The notes under the pieces are model-generated. The model saw only the letters and a list, made by a program, of their open reading frames with translations, ran no database searches and was not told where the DNA came from. A stretch of 64,000 bases of DNA from Chitinophaga dinghuensis (GTDB lineage: Bacteria; Bacteroidota; Bacteroidia; Chitinophagales; Chitinophagaceae): NCBI RefSeq assembly GCF_003259435.1, contig NZ_QLMA01000006.1, positions 372,001 to 436,000 of the forward strand, given 5' to 3'. The position numbers and the translations under genes were made by a program. Shown piece after piece: positions 42,358-50,970 of this stretch (position 1 is the stretch's first letter; every line of letters begins with the position of its first letter).

Positions 42358-43443
42358 ATGCAATGGAATAATAAACTAACAGCGTTATTAGACATTTCCT
42401 ATCCCATTATTCAGGCCCCTATGTTAGGAATCACTACTCCTGAAATGGTGGCAGCTATCAGTAATTATGGTGGACTAGGCTCCCTGCCGGTAGGTAATAT
42501 TGATCCCGTGAATGTGCGCGCACTGATCCAACAGACGAAAACGCTTACCAGCAAACCTTTTGCGGTGAATTTGTTCACCTATGATATTCCTATCGCGCCG
42601 GATAATTCTTCTTTTGATGCCATGCAGGCACATCTGCAAACTACTTATACCCGGAGCGGATTAGGCGTTCCTACCGTAGATCTGAAAACGCTAGAACTAT
42701 TTTCTTATAAAGATATTCTTCCCATCTTACTGGAAGAGAATATACCTATTGTGAGCTTTACTTTTGGTATCCCGGATACGCAAAGCCTGGATCAACTGAA
42801 AGCGCGTAATGTAATCATGATTGGAACGGCCACCTCCCTGGAAGAAGCCGTACAGCTGGAGCAGAAAGGCATACATATAATAGTAGCTCAGGGAATGGAA
42901 GCGGGTGGCCACAGGGGTACCTTCCTTCCAGGCGCCTTTCCACAGATTGGCACTATGGCGCTGGTACCACAAATCGTGGATCGTGTAGGGGTTCCCGTTA
43001 TAGCCGCCGGAGGTATTATGGATGGCCGCGGCGTTGCTGCAGCACTGATGCTGGGCGCATCAGGTGTACAACCCGGTAGCGCTTTCCTGTTAACAAAAGA
43101 AAGTATGGCCAGTGAAGCGCATAAAGCAGCTATCGCTGCGGCAACGGACACGACTACACGTTATACCCGCGCATTCTCTGGCCGCTGGGCCAGAGGATTA
43201 TCCAATACGCTGATTGCATCGGTGGAAGAATCTGAGCTTTCTATACTCCCTTACCCTTACCAGGATGCCCTGACGCAACCTGCGAGAAAAGCCTCCAAAG
43301 CACTGGATAATCCCTCCTTTGTAGCTATGTGGGCCGGGCAAGCAGCGGGAATGGCAAAGAAAGGGGTGAATACAACAGATGTGTTGAAAGCATTAGTGGA
43401 AGGAGCGGAGCAATTAATTCCTTCCCTGAAAGGACAATCGTAA
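42358..43443 (+). CDS. Nitronate monooxygenase family FMN protein
   Basis: This 361-residue TIM-barrel flavoprotein oxidises alkyl nitronates (class I family). Landmarks are YPIIQAPMLGITTPEMVAAI near the N-terminus, the catalytic histidine in QGMEAGGHRGTF, the FMN-phosphate loops AAGGIMDGRGVAAALMLGAS and GVQPGSAFLLTKESMAS, and RAFSGRWARGL. It starts 27 nt after the BamA-like gene, so the two may share a transcript. It ends in a 17-bp terminator. Confidence 0.93.
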   Translation: MQWNNKLTALLDISYPIIQAPMLGITTPEMVAAISNYGGLGSLPVGNIDPVNVRALIQQTKTLTSKPFAVNLFTYDIPIAPDNSSFDAMQAHLQTTYTRSGLGVPTVDLKTLELFSYKDILPILLEENIPIVSFTFGIPDTQSLDQLKARNVIMIGTATSLEEAVQLEQKGIHIIVAQGMEAGGHRGTFLPGAFPQIGTMALVPQIVDRVGVPVIAAGGIMDGRGVAAALMLGASGVQPGSAFLLTKESMASEAHKAAIAAATDTTTRYTRAFSGRWARGLSNTLIASVEESELSILPYPYQDALTQPARKASKALDNPSFVAMWAGQAAGMAKKGVNTTDVLKALVEGAEQLIPSLKGQS

Positions 43444-43497
43444 TAGTTCATTCACTCTTTTTCCTCCTCCGGTCTCAATGGGGTGGAACTACAAAAT

Positions 43498-43540
43498 ATT
43501 AAAAGGGGATTGACATCGCAGACGTCAATCCCCTTTTAAT
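43498..43540. terminator. Long bidirectional terminator
   Basis: ATTAAAAGGGGATTGAC (43498-43514) pairs perfectly with GTCAATCCCCTTTTAAT (43524-43540), 17 bp around a 9-nt loop. The stem has an A-run on its left and a T-run on its right. It separates convergent genes and serves both. Confidence 0.92.
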
Positions 43541-43553
43541 ATGGCCTTTCGAC

Positions 43554-44102
43554 TTAGTATCTTCTCTGAATATAACCAGGATAATCGTTCATGATTCCTT
43601 CTGAATCAAAATATAACTGAGAACTGAATCCTGAGTCCAGATTTTCATACAACCAGGTGTCCTGGCTGATTTTCGTATATCGTTGTTTTACCCGTTGCAG
43701 CTCGAATTCCGGGAGGAGAATATAGATAACATTGATGGTCGCACTCTCGCCATTGTTGAGTTGCAGTCGTTTTACCGGTAGGGTATTTGTAAAAGGCGTC
43801 AATGAAATATCAATATCCAGGCAGTTATCCAATGCGGTTACTTGCTTACCATCCTTATCATACCATTGCCCAAGTAAATTGGAAGTCAGTTTCAACTCCT
43901 TTGCATCCGGGCCATGAGAGCGGATCAGGAAAGAGTCTGTTTTCCAGTCATTGGTAATCTCAACTTCATAATGAATGGAGAAGGGCAGATCTCTTACAAT
44001 GCCGGTAATATTCCCCTGAGCAAGTTTATAAAGCCCTTTATTTTCCAGTGTAAAATATTCGGTGGCTGTCCATCGGACGGCCTGCCATACAATAGGCTCC
44101 AT
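43554..44102 (-). CDS. Putative glycolipid-binding domain protein
   Basis: The 182-residue protein fits the putative glycolipid-binding family: IVWQAVRWTATEYFTLENKG at the start, GNITGIVRDLPFSIHYEVEI, the hallmark DNCLDIDISLTPFTNTLPVK, VIYILLPEFELQRVKQRYTK and a C-terminal SEGIMNDYPGYIQR. It has no signal peptide and is cytoplasmic. It begins 1 nt after the FdhF/YdeP stop, so the two are tightly coupled. The family name comes from structure-based annotation; the true ligand is unknown. Confidence 0.82.
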   Translation of the reverse strand: MEPIVWQAVRWTATEYFTLENKGLYKLAQGNITGIVRDLPFSIHYEVEITNDWKTDSFLIRSHGPDAKELKLTSNLLGQWYDKDGKQVTALDNCLDIDISLTPFTNTLPVKRLQLNNGESATINVIYILLPEFELQRVKQRYTKISQDTWLYENLDSGFSSQLYFDSEGIMNDYPGYIQRRY

Positions 44103-44103
44103 A

Positions 44104-46398
44104 CTATCGTTTTATTGCGGAAGGTTTTATTGTGATGATGACCATCTTTGAAGTAGGCGTATTACTTTTTGCAGCAACGCTTTTTACTGGTACCAATACG
44201 TTGGTCTCAGGAAAATAAGTGGCAGTGCAGGTTTCAGGAATATCGTAGGCAACTGTAATAAAGCCTCTGGCTACACGTTCCACTCCTTCAAAAGTGTTGT
44301 ACAAATCTACAACATCTCCAGCTTTTAAGCCTGCCTTCTGCAAATCTTTTTCATTCATCAGGATCACCCGACGCTCATGGTAAATTCCTCTGTAACGGTC
44401 ATCCAGTCCGTATATCGTCGTATTAAACTGGTCATGACTACGGATCGTCATCATGATATATTCCCCTTCATCCAATGTAATGATATCAGGGTCCGCCACG
44501 TTGAAGCCCGCTTTGCCGCTCAGGGTGTTAAACTGTCCTACTCTGGAACCATTGGGCAGATAAAAACCGCCAGGTTGCCGTACCCGCACATTATAGTTAT
44601 CAAATCCCGGAATAACTTTTTCAATATCATTACGGATATGATCATAATGTTGCATATACTGCCCCCATGGGGTAGCCGATTTCTCCCGGAACAGTGTCTG
44701 CGCCAGCTCACAAATTATCTGTGGCTCACTTCTTAAATCATCTGACACAGGTTGTAAAACGCCTTTGGATGACTGAATAACGCCCATAGAGTTTTCACAG
44801 GTAACAAACTGTGCTTCTCCCTGTTGTATATCCTTGTCACTACGCCCGAAGCAAGGAAGTATCAGCGCTTCCTGCCCATGAACGACATGACTTCTGTTTA
44901 ATTTCGTAGAGACATGAACGGTGAGACGACAGTTCCTTAAGGCTGCCGCCGTGAATTCAGTATCAGGTGTGGCCGACAAAAAGTTACCGCCCATTGCAAA
45001 GAACACCTTTGCATCGCCACGATGCATGGCCTGAATGGCATGTACCACATCATAGCCATGTTCTCTCGGCGGTTGAAAGCCATATACTTCTTGTAACTTA
45101 TCTAATAATGCGGGAGCGGGTTGTTCATAAATTCCCATTGTTCTGTCGCCCTGCACATTGCTATGCCCGCGTACAGGACAAGTACCTGCTCCTGGCTTAC
45201 CAATACTGCCCTTCAGCAACAAGAGGTTGACCACTTCGCGGATAGTATCCACAGCATTTTTATGCTGGGTAAGTCCCATGGCCCAGCAGGCAATAATTTT
45301 ATGTTTATGCATTAATGCCTTGGCAGCTTCTCTGACTTTTTCCTCCGGCACACCGGAAGCTTTTACCAGTTGATGAAAATCCTGCTGTCGCAGATGTTGG
45401 AGGTATGCTGTATATCCGTCGGTTTTACGGGCAATAAACTGCTGGTCGAAAATTCTGCCTGGCTGTTGTTCTTCCGCTTCCAGTAACAGGAGAGATATAG
45501 CTTTTAGCAAAGCCATATCTCCATTGATCTTCACCTGTAGAAAAATATCTGCCAGATGTGTAGGACGGTGAAGCCAGCCGCTGACGGTTTGTGGATTCAT
45601 GAATCCCAGTAGTCCTGTTTCCGGCAATGGGTTTACCGCAATAATACAGGCCCCATTTGCCTTTGCCTTTTGTAAGGCTGTTAGCATGCGGGGATGATTA
45701 GTGCCTGGATTCTGACCAAGGATAATAATTACTTCCGTATCATAGAAGTCTTCCAGTTTCACAGAGCCTTTACCAATGCCGACGGCTTCTCCCAATGCTA
45801 CGCCGCTGGATTCATGGCACATATTGGAGCAGTCGGGCAAATTATTAGTGCCGTATTCCCGCACCATTAGCTGATAAAGAAAAGCGGCTTCGTTGCTGGT
45901 CCGGCCACTGGTATAGAAAACGGCTTCATTGGGCGAGTCGAGGGACTGCAAATGCTGTGCTACCTTATCATAGGCTGCCTGCCAGGACAATGGCGTATAG
46001 TGTGTTGCGCCCGGAGCAAGGTACATAGGTTGGGCAATGCGTCCTTTCTTACCGATTTCATAATCGCTTAGTTCGCCCAGTGCGGCAATGCTATGCGTAG
46101 CAAAAAAATCGGGGGTGAGTCGTTTGGTGGTGGCTTCATCGGCCAGCGCTTTTGCGCCATTCTCACAATATTCGCCGATAGGGGAACGGTCGTCGTCAGG
46201 ATCAGGCCAGGCGCAGCTCGGACAATCGAAGCCGCCTTTCTGGTTCATTTTCAGCAGCGCTTTCATGCCGCGGAAAATATTGGCTTCCTCGAACACCTGC
46301 TTCATACTGTAGTATACGGCTGGAACGCCGGCAGCTGCTGTCTTGGGTTTGGTGAGCTTTAGCCCTGTGAATTTCACCGGATTCTGATCTCCCTGCAT
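44104..46398 (-). CDS. FdhF/YdeP family molybdopterin oxidoreductase
   Basis: The 764-residue molybdopterin enzyme is related to formate dehydrogenase H and E. coli YdeP. The N-terminal cluster region reads FDCPSCAWPDP instead of a full 4Fe-4S CxxCxxxC motif, as in YdeP. Molybdopterin-binding segments include YTSGRTSNEAAFLYQLMVRE, VIIILGQNPGTNHPRM and WAMGLTQHKNAVDT. The C-terminal domain (HDQFNTTIYGLDDRYRGIYH) binds the pterin dinucleotide. The substrate is not known. It lies 15 nt downstream of fdhD, which activates formate dehydrogenase-like enzymes, so FdhD probably sulfurates this enzyme. Confidence 0.93.
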   Translation of the reverse strand: MQGDQNPVKFTGLKLTKPKTAAAGVPAVYYSMKQVFEEANIFRGMKALLKMNQKGGFDCPSCAWPDPDDDRSPIGEYCENGAKALADEATTKRLTPDFFATHSIAALGELSDYEIGKKGRIAQPMYLAPGATHYTPLSWQAAYDKVAQHLQSLDSPNEAVFYTSGRTSNEAAFLYQLMVREYGTNNLPDCSNMCHESSGVALGEAVGIGKGSVKLEDFYDTEVIIILGQNPGTNHPRMLTALQKAKANGACIIAVNPLPETGLLGFMNPQTVSGWLHRPTHLADIFLQVKINGDMALLKAISLLLLEAEEQQPGRIFDQQFIARKTDGYTAYLQHLRQQDFHQLVKASGVPEEKVREAAKALMHKHKIIACWAMGLTQHKNAVDTIREVVNLLLLKGSIGKPGAGTCPVRGHSNVQGDRTMGIYEQPAPALLDKLQEVYGFQPPREHGYDVVHAIQAMHRGDAKVFFAMGGNFLSATPDTEFTAAALRNCRLTVHVSTKLNRSHVVHGQEALILPCFGRSDKDIQQGEAQFVTCENSMGVIQSSKGVLQPVSDDLRSEPQIICELAQTLFREKSATPWGQYMQHYDHIRNDIEKVIPGFDNYNVRVRQPGGFYLPNGSRVGQFNTLSGKAGFNVADPDIITLDEGEYIMMTIRSHDQFNTTIYGLDDRYRGIYHERRVILMNEKDLQKAGLKAGDVVDLYNTFEGVERVARGFITVAYDIPETCTATYFPETNVLVPVKSVAAKSNTPTSKMVIITIKPSAIKR

Positions 46399-46413
46399 AC
46401 TCGAAATATTAGT

Positions 46414-47244
46414 TTATGAAGATAAGATAACACGCTGTGCTCCGCTGTAAATGTTGAATTTACCTTCCCGCAGAAATCCTATCAAAGTAATGTTCCATGC
46501 TGTTGCCATCTGTACTGCCATACTGGAAGGAGCTCCTACGGCGGCAATAATGGAAATACCTGCCATGGCGGCTTTTTGTATCAGTTCAAATCCTGCGCGG
46601 CCACTCAGCAACAACAGGTGTTGGTCTAAGGGGAACATCCCTTCCCGCAGAGCGGCGCCAATGATTTTATCTACTGCATTATGACGGCCTATATCTTCCT
46701 GTAACAGCAATAATTTCCCTTGCAAGTCAAATAACGCCGCGGCATGTATGCCACCGGTACTTTCAAAGAGGGATTGCTGTACTCGTAATGTCTGAGGTAA
46801 TTGTAATATAGTAGCGCTACTGATATGTGCGTTGCCGTTAGTAACGGAAACGCCTGTATGAATATCTGCCAGATCTGATTTTCCACAGACCCCACAGGAG
46901 GCGGTAGCGGCGAAATTCCGGTTATTATTGCTCAGGTGGGGAATCACATTTTCTTTCAAAGATACTGTCATGGCGCTTCCATCTCTGGACTCAACCGCCT
47001 TTAGCTGGGAGATGGCGTCATAACTGCTGATAATGCCTTCAGAAAAAAGAAAACCGGCAGCCAGATCTTCATCATTACCAGGCGTGCGCATGGTAACGGT
47101 GATGTTCTGCTGCCGGCGATTATGGGACGGCCCGAATATCAGTTTTACTTCCAGCGGTTCTTCAGTGGCCAGTATATCATCTGTATCCATTACGCCGCTG
47201 TCCAGTACTTTTTTGATGCGTGTATGTATAACCGGCTTTGTCAT
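46414..47244 (-). CDS. fdhD: Formate dehydrogenase accessory sulfurtransferase FdhD
   Basis: FdhD transfers sulfur from IscS to the molybdenum cofactor of formate dehydrogenase-type enzymes. The 276-residue protein shows AAGFLFSEGIISSYDAI, the CGVCG loop with both cysteines (TASCGVCGKSD), and the nucleotide-binding EDIGRHNAVDKIIGAA with SGRAGFELIQKAA. It lies upstream of its likely client, the FdhF/YdeP gene, with 15 nt between, and 37 nt downstream of the CurA-like reductase gene. Confidence 0.95.
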   Translation of the reverse strand: MTKPVIHTRIKKVLDSGVMDTDDILATEEPLEVKLIFGPSHNRRQQNITVTMRTPGNDEDLAAGFLFSEGIISSYDAISQLKAVESRDGSAMTVSLKENVIPHLSNNNRNFAATASCGVCGKSDLADIHTGVSVTNGNAHISSATILQLPQTLRVQQSLFESTGGIHAAALFDLQGKLLLLQEDIGRHNAVDKIIGAALREGMFPLDQHLLLLSGRAGFELIQKAAMAGISIIAAVGAPSSMAVQMATAWNITLIGFLREGKFNIYSGAQRVILSS

Positions 47245-47281
47245 GCCTAAAAATACGTAATCTCACTGCAAATTCCGACTA

Positions 47282-48292
47282 CTATACCTTGACAATCAAT
47301 TTTCCGCTGTTTTTGCCGGCGAAGAGCCCCAGGAAGGCTTCCGGCAGTTTATCAAATCCCTCCATCGTAGTTTCGGTATATTTAAGTTTCCCTGTCTTCA
47401 CCCATTCTACCAGGTCTTTAAATCCTTCTGCAAATCTGGTAGCATAGTTGCCAATCACGAAGCCTTGCATCAATACGCTTCTGGTAAGCAGGAGGGGCTG
47501 AGGTCTCGGACCCACAGGTACTTCTGTACTGTTATACAATGCAATCTGGCCACATAATACGACTCTGGCGAAGTTATTCAGGTGGGCCATTACGCCATCG
47601 GATATCTCCCCGCCCACATTATCGAAATAAACATCTACGCCATTCGGACAGATGGCGGCAACAGAGGCCTGAATATCGTTGTTGCCTTTATAATCAATTG
47701 CCGCATCGAAATTGAATTTGTCTGTCAGCATTTTTACTTTCTCCGCACCGCCTGCAATACCTACAACCCGGCATCCGTAAATTTTGCCTATTTGTCCGGC
47801 TACAATTCCTACTGCGCCTGCGGCTCCTGAAATCACAATCGTCTCGCCAGCTTTAGGTTTGCCTATATCCAGTAATCCGAAATAGGCGGTCAGGCCTGGC
47901 ATTCCCAGGATACCCAGGTAATAGCTGGGAGGGATATTGTTATCAATTTTTTTTAAGGAAGACGCAGGATAAATGGAAGCTGTAGACCATGGAAGCAAGG
48001 GCCTGGAGGCTGTCAGCATCACTAAATCCCCGGGGTGGAAATTATTATCTTTGCTTTCCACAACAGTGGCCACACCGCCGCTTTCAATAGGTTTGCCAAC
48101 TTCAAAGGGAGGAATGTAAGATTTAGTGTCATTCATTCTGCCCCGCATGTAAGGATCTACGGAATAATATACTGGTTTGATTAAAACTTCGTTCTGCTGC
48201 AGCTCCGGTAATTCTACCGTTACCGTTTTAAAGGTGCTCTGTGTGGGTAAGCCTTTGGGTCTTGCTGCAAGCAGGATCTGCTGTACTTTCAT
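47282..48292 (-). CDS. NADP-dependent oxidoreductase (CurA/leukotriene B4 dehydrogenase-like MDR)
   Basis: The 336-residue medium-chain reductase has a GroES-like N-terminal part (YYSVDPYMRGRMND) and an NADP-binding Rossmann fold with GAAGAVGIVAGQIGKIYGCR. Typical family segments are FDAAIDYKGNNDI, GVDVYFDNVGGEISD and MQGFVIGNYATRF. It lacks catalytic zinc ligands, as do other MDR reductases of this branch that reduce alpha,beta-unsaturated ketones. It is 37 nt upstream of fdhD on the same strand and may be co-transcribed with it. Confidence 0.93.
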   Translation of the reverse strand: MKVQQILLAARPKGLPTQSTFKTVTVELPELQQNEVLIKPVYYSVDPYMRGRMNDTKSYIPPFEVGKPIESGGVATVVESKDNNFHPGDLVMLTASRPLLPWSTASIYPASSLKKIDNNIPPSYYLGILGMPGLTAYFGLLDIGKPKAGETIVISGAAGAVGIVAGQIGKIYGCRVVGIAGGAEKVKMLTDKFNFDAAIDYKGNNDIQASVAAICPNGVDVYFDNVGGEISDGVMAHLNNFARVVLCGQIALYNSTEVPVGPRPQPLLLTRSVLMQGFVIGNYATRFAEGFKDLVEWVKTGKLKYTETTMEGFDKLPEAFLGLFAGKNSGKLIVKV

Positions 48293-48377
48293 AATACCGT
48301 TTTTTTGAAATGGATTGTTCTGGTATTTGTAATTTACTACAATCCAACATAATCACCATATCAAAAAAACAGGGAGA

Positions 48378-49139
48378 TCAGCTGATTACAGTTTTAAATT
48401 TACGTATAGCCCACCAGGAAACTAAACCCAGCAACGGTATTAAAAAAGCATAAGCTTCCATCACAACCTGCGCATCGATATGATCGCTCATCAGCGTTCT
48501 GGATGCTTCAATAGCGTAATATACCGGATTGAAATGTGCCGCTACCTGTAGCCAGCCGGGGGCCAGACTCATTGGCAACAGGAACCCTGCCAGTAAGGTG
48601 ATAGGCATAGATATTCCCTGTGTGATAGGCGCCAGCGCATCTTCGCTTTTAAATATCAATGCGAGTGCATAAGAAAAAGCAGAAAAGATAGCCGTTAACA
48701 TCGCGATCAGTGGAAATATCAGTAACAATCCTGGAATGTTGACTTTCAATCCAAATGGAATAGCTACCGCAATAATAATGATGGCCTGGACCATGACGGA
48801 AGTAACATCGCGTAGTACTGCGCCAAATAAAAGTGCGAGGCGACTGGCAGGTGTTACCCGGAATCTCTCAATAACGCCTTGTCGGATTTCATCTATCATA
48901 CCGAATCCAACAAACAGTCCTCCGAAAACGGCCAGTACTACAATCATACCCGGTAGGAAGAAGTTCAGGACATTGGTACTGCCAAATTCGGCCATGCCAG
49001 TAAAGCGTTTGAGCATGGGCGCAAAGAGTAATAAATACAATAGCGGGATCGTCAATGTCATCATGACAAAAGCCGGATTACGCAGGGCTTCCCGGATTTT
49101 CCGGGAATAAAAGAGTTGAAGGTTGCTGAGGAAGGTCAT
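48378..49139 (-). CDS. ABC-2 type transporter permease
   Basis: This 253-residue permease has six membrane helices and the ABC-2 layout, including FFLPGMIVVLAVFGGLFVGF, RQGVIERFRVTPASRLALLF and the NPVYYAIEASRTLM segment after helix 5. It pairs with the ATPase encoded 27 nt upstream and resembles the DrrB/daunorubicin-resistance type. The substrate is unknown. Confidence 0.9.
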   Translation of the reverse strand: MTFLSNLQLFYSRKIREALRNPAFVMMTLTIPLLYLLLFAPMLKRFTGMAEFGSTNVLNFFLPGMIVVLAVFGGLFVGFGMIDEIRQGVIERFRVTPASRLALLFGAVLRDVTSVMVQAIIIIAVAIPFGLKVNIPGLLLIFPLIAMLTAIFSAFSYALALIFKSEDALAPITQGISMPITLLAGFLLPMSLAPGWLQVAAHFNPVYYAIEASRTLMSDHIDAQVVMEAYAFLIPLLGLVSWWAIRKFKTVIS

Positions 49140-49166
49140 ATATAAGGAGGTTTCAGGGTGATGTAA

Positions 49167-49940
49167 CTAAGCTATCTGAGCGGATTTATTATATCTGCCG
49201 GTATGCTGTAGGAAGACGTCGTTCAAAGAGGCTTGTGTGCCGCTACTACTAATCGCATCTTTCAGGGAGGCCGGCGTACCGGTAAGGACTATCTGTCCCT
49301 GGTCCATGATGGCTATACGGTCTGATAGCGCATCTGCTTCTTCCATGTAGTGTGTGGTCAGGAAGATGGTGGTTCCAAGATCCCGCAGTTTGCGTACTTC
49401 GTCCCAGAGTTGTTCTCTGCTATGGGGATCAAGACCAGTGGTAGGTTCGTCCAGGAAAAGGATTTTAGGGCGGTTAATCATGCCAATGGCAATATCCAGC
49501 CGGCGTTTTTGTCCGCCGGAATAAGTGGCCGGCCTTCTGTCTGCGATAGATTCGAGTCCTAATGCGGCCAGCAGATCACTTGCTCTGGCAGCGGCTTCTC
49601 TTTTGGACATCCCATAAAGCCGGGCCTGTAATATCAAGTCTTCCCAGGCGGTAGCATCTTTATCGGCCCCACCACTTTGACTGACATACCCAATTACTTC
49701 TCTGATCTTTTCTGGTTGTTGATAGAGATCATAAGAGCAGATAGAAACTTCTCCGGCATCGGGCTGTAATAATGTTGTCAGCATGCGCAGGGTAGTCGTT
49801 TTACCAGCGCCATTGGGTCCGAGAAAACCGAAGATTTCACCACTGAATACTTCCAGGTCCACGCCATTTACAGCGGGGATGGTTTCCTTTCCGGTTTTAT
49901 AGGATTTCTGTAATCCTGAGGTATAAAGTATCTGTGACAT
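49167..49940 (-). CDS. ABC transporter ATP-binding protein (DrrA-like)
   Basis: This 257-residue ATPase has Walker A GPNGAGKTTT, signature YSGGQKRRLDIAIG, Walker B ILFLDEPTTGLD, and the switch histidine in IFLTTHYMEEADALSDR, a sequence typical of daunorubicin-resistance and nodulation ABC-2 exporters. It drives the permease encoded 27 nt downstream. It has the best promoter in the window: -33 TTG and -7 TACTTTTG with a 20-nt gap. Confidence 0.95.
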   Translation of the reverse strand: MSQILYTSGLQKSYKTGKETIPAVNGVDLEVFSGEIFGFLGPNGAGKTTTLRMLTTLLQPDAGEVSICSYDLYQQPEKIREVIGYVSQSGGADKDATAWEDLILQARLYGMSKREAAARASDLLAALGLESIADRRPATYSGGQKRRLDIAIGMINRPKILFLDEPTTGLDPHSREQLWDEVRKLRDLGTTIFLTTHYMEEADALSDRIAIMDQGQIVLTGTPASLKDAISSSGTQASLNDVFLQHTGRYNKSAQIA

Positions 49941-49961
49941 GGCTAAGTGATTTTGATACTA

Positions 49962-49992
49962 CAAAAGTATCCTCACTGGAAAGCTTAGCCAA
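49962..49992 (-). promoter_or_regulatory. Promoter of the ABC exporter operon
   Basis: On the minus strand TTG (49990-49992) is followed after 20 nt by TACTTTTG (49969-49962), matching the Bacteroidota -33/-7 pattern at good spacing. The -7 box is 21 nt before the ATG at 49940. It is the only site in the window where both elements are clear. Confidence 0.65.
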
Positions 49993-50100
49993 TGGACGAT
50001 CGGTCAGCAAAATTGAATTCTCGGTGAACTGCGGGGAAATCACCGGCAAAAATGTAATTTCGGGCTGAAAATTTCAATCAAATTAAACCCTACTACAACT

Positions 50101-50970
50101 ATGCGTTTAGACGATGAACAAATGAGCGACAATGTCGAGAAGGAGACGGGTGGCGGCATGAAGAAAGGTGTAATTGGCGGCGGTATTGGCGCCATCTTCA
50201 TCTTATTGGTTGCACTCTTCCTGAAACAGGATCCGCAAACGGTTATGCAGGCAGTACAACAGGTACAGGGCCCCGATCAGGGCGGCGGTACTACAGAGCA
50301 GCTGACCAAAGCCAACAGTTCTCCCATCGAACAATTTTCTGCTAAAGTACTGCATAGTACAGAAGATGTCTGGACAGACCAGTTTGCTAAAATGGGTATG
50401 ACCTATGAAAAGCCGAAGATGAAACTGTTCACCGATGCTACAGTTTCTGGTTGCGGCGCTGCAGAAGCAGCCATGGGACCATTCTACTGCCCGGCTGATA
50501 AAAAGGTATATCTGGATGTTTCTTTCTTCCAGGAGCTGGAGGAGCGTTTCCGTGTACAGGGCGATTTCGCGAAAGCATACGTGATTGCCCATGAGGTAGG
50601 ACACCACGTGCAGAATTTGCTCGGTATCAGTCGCAAAGTACAGTCTATGCGCTCGCAACTGAGTGAGAAAGAATATAATAAACTCTCCGTGATGCTGGAG
50701 TTGCAGGCAGATTTCTTTGCTGGCCTCTGGGCGAACCACGCAGACCAGATGAAAAAGATCCTGGAAGCAGGAGATATTCAATCCGGTCTGAATGCTGCCA
50801 GCGCAGTAGGAGATGATAAATTACAACAGGCCGCTACCGGTCGTATAGTACCAGATGCCTTTACCCATGGTACCGCTGCACAGCGTATGTCCTGGTTCAA
50901 GAAAGGTTATGAAACCGGTGATATCCACCAGGGCGATACCGGAATAGGCCTGGGTACTGCGGCGAATTAA
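50101..50970 (+). CDS. Neutral zinc metallopeptidase (YpfJ family)
   Basis: The 289-residue membrane-bound protein has a short cytoplasmic N-terminus, one membrane segment (KGVIGGGIGAIFILLVALFL, about 21-40) and a periplasmic catalytic domain. The HEVGHH zinc motif is in YVIAHEVGHHVQNLLG, and the third ligand is probably the Glu in LELQADFFAGLWA. Other family segments are SGCGAAEAAMGPFYCPADKK and TDAFTHGTAAQRMSWF-type ends. Two cysteines (SGCG and FYCP) may form a disulfide. Its stop overlaps that of pncB in a TTAA. Confidence 0.93.
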   Translation: MRLDDEQMSDNVEKETGGGMKKGVIGGGIGAIFILLVALFLKQDPQTVMQAVQQVQGPDQGGGTTEQLTKANSSPIEQFSAKVLHSTEDVWTDQFAKMGMTYEKPKMKLFTDATVSGCGAAEAAMGPFYCPADKKVYLDVSFFQELEERFRVQGDFAKAYVIAHEVGHHVQNLLGISRKVQSMRSQLSEKEYNKLSVMLELQADFFAGLWANHADQMKKILEAGDIQSGLNAASAVGDDKLQQAATGRIVPDAFTHGTAAQRMSWFKKGYETGDIHQGDTGIGLGTAAN

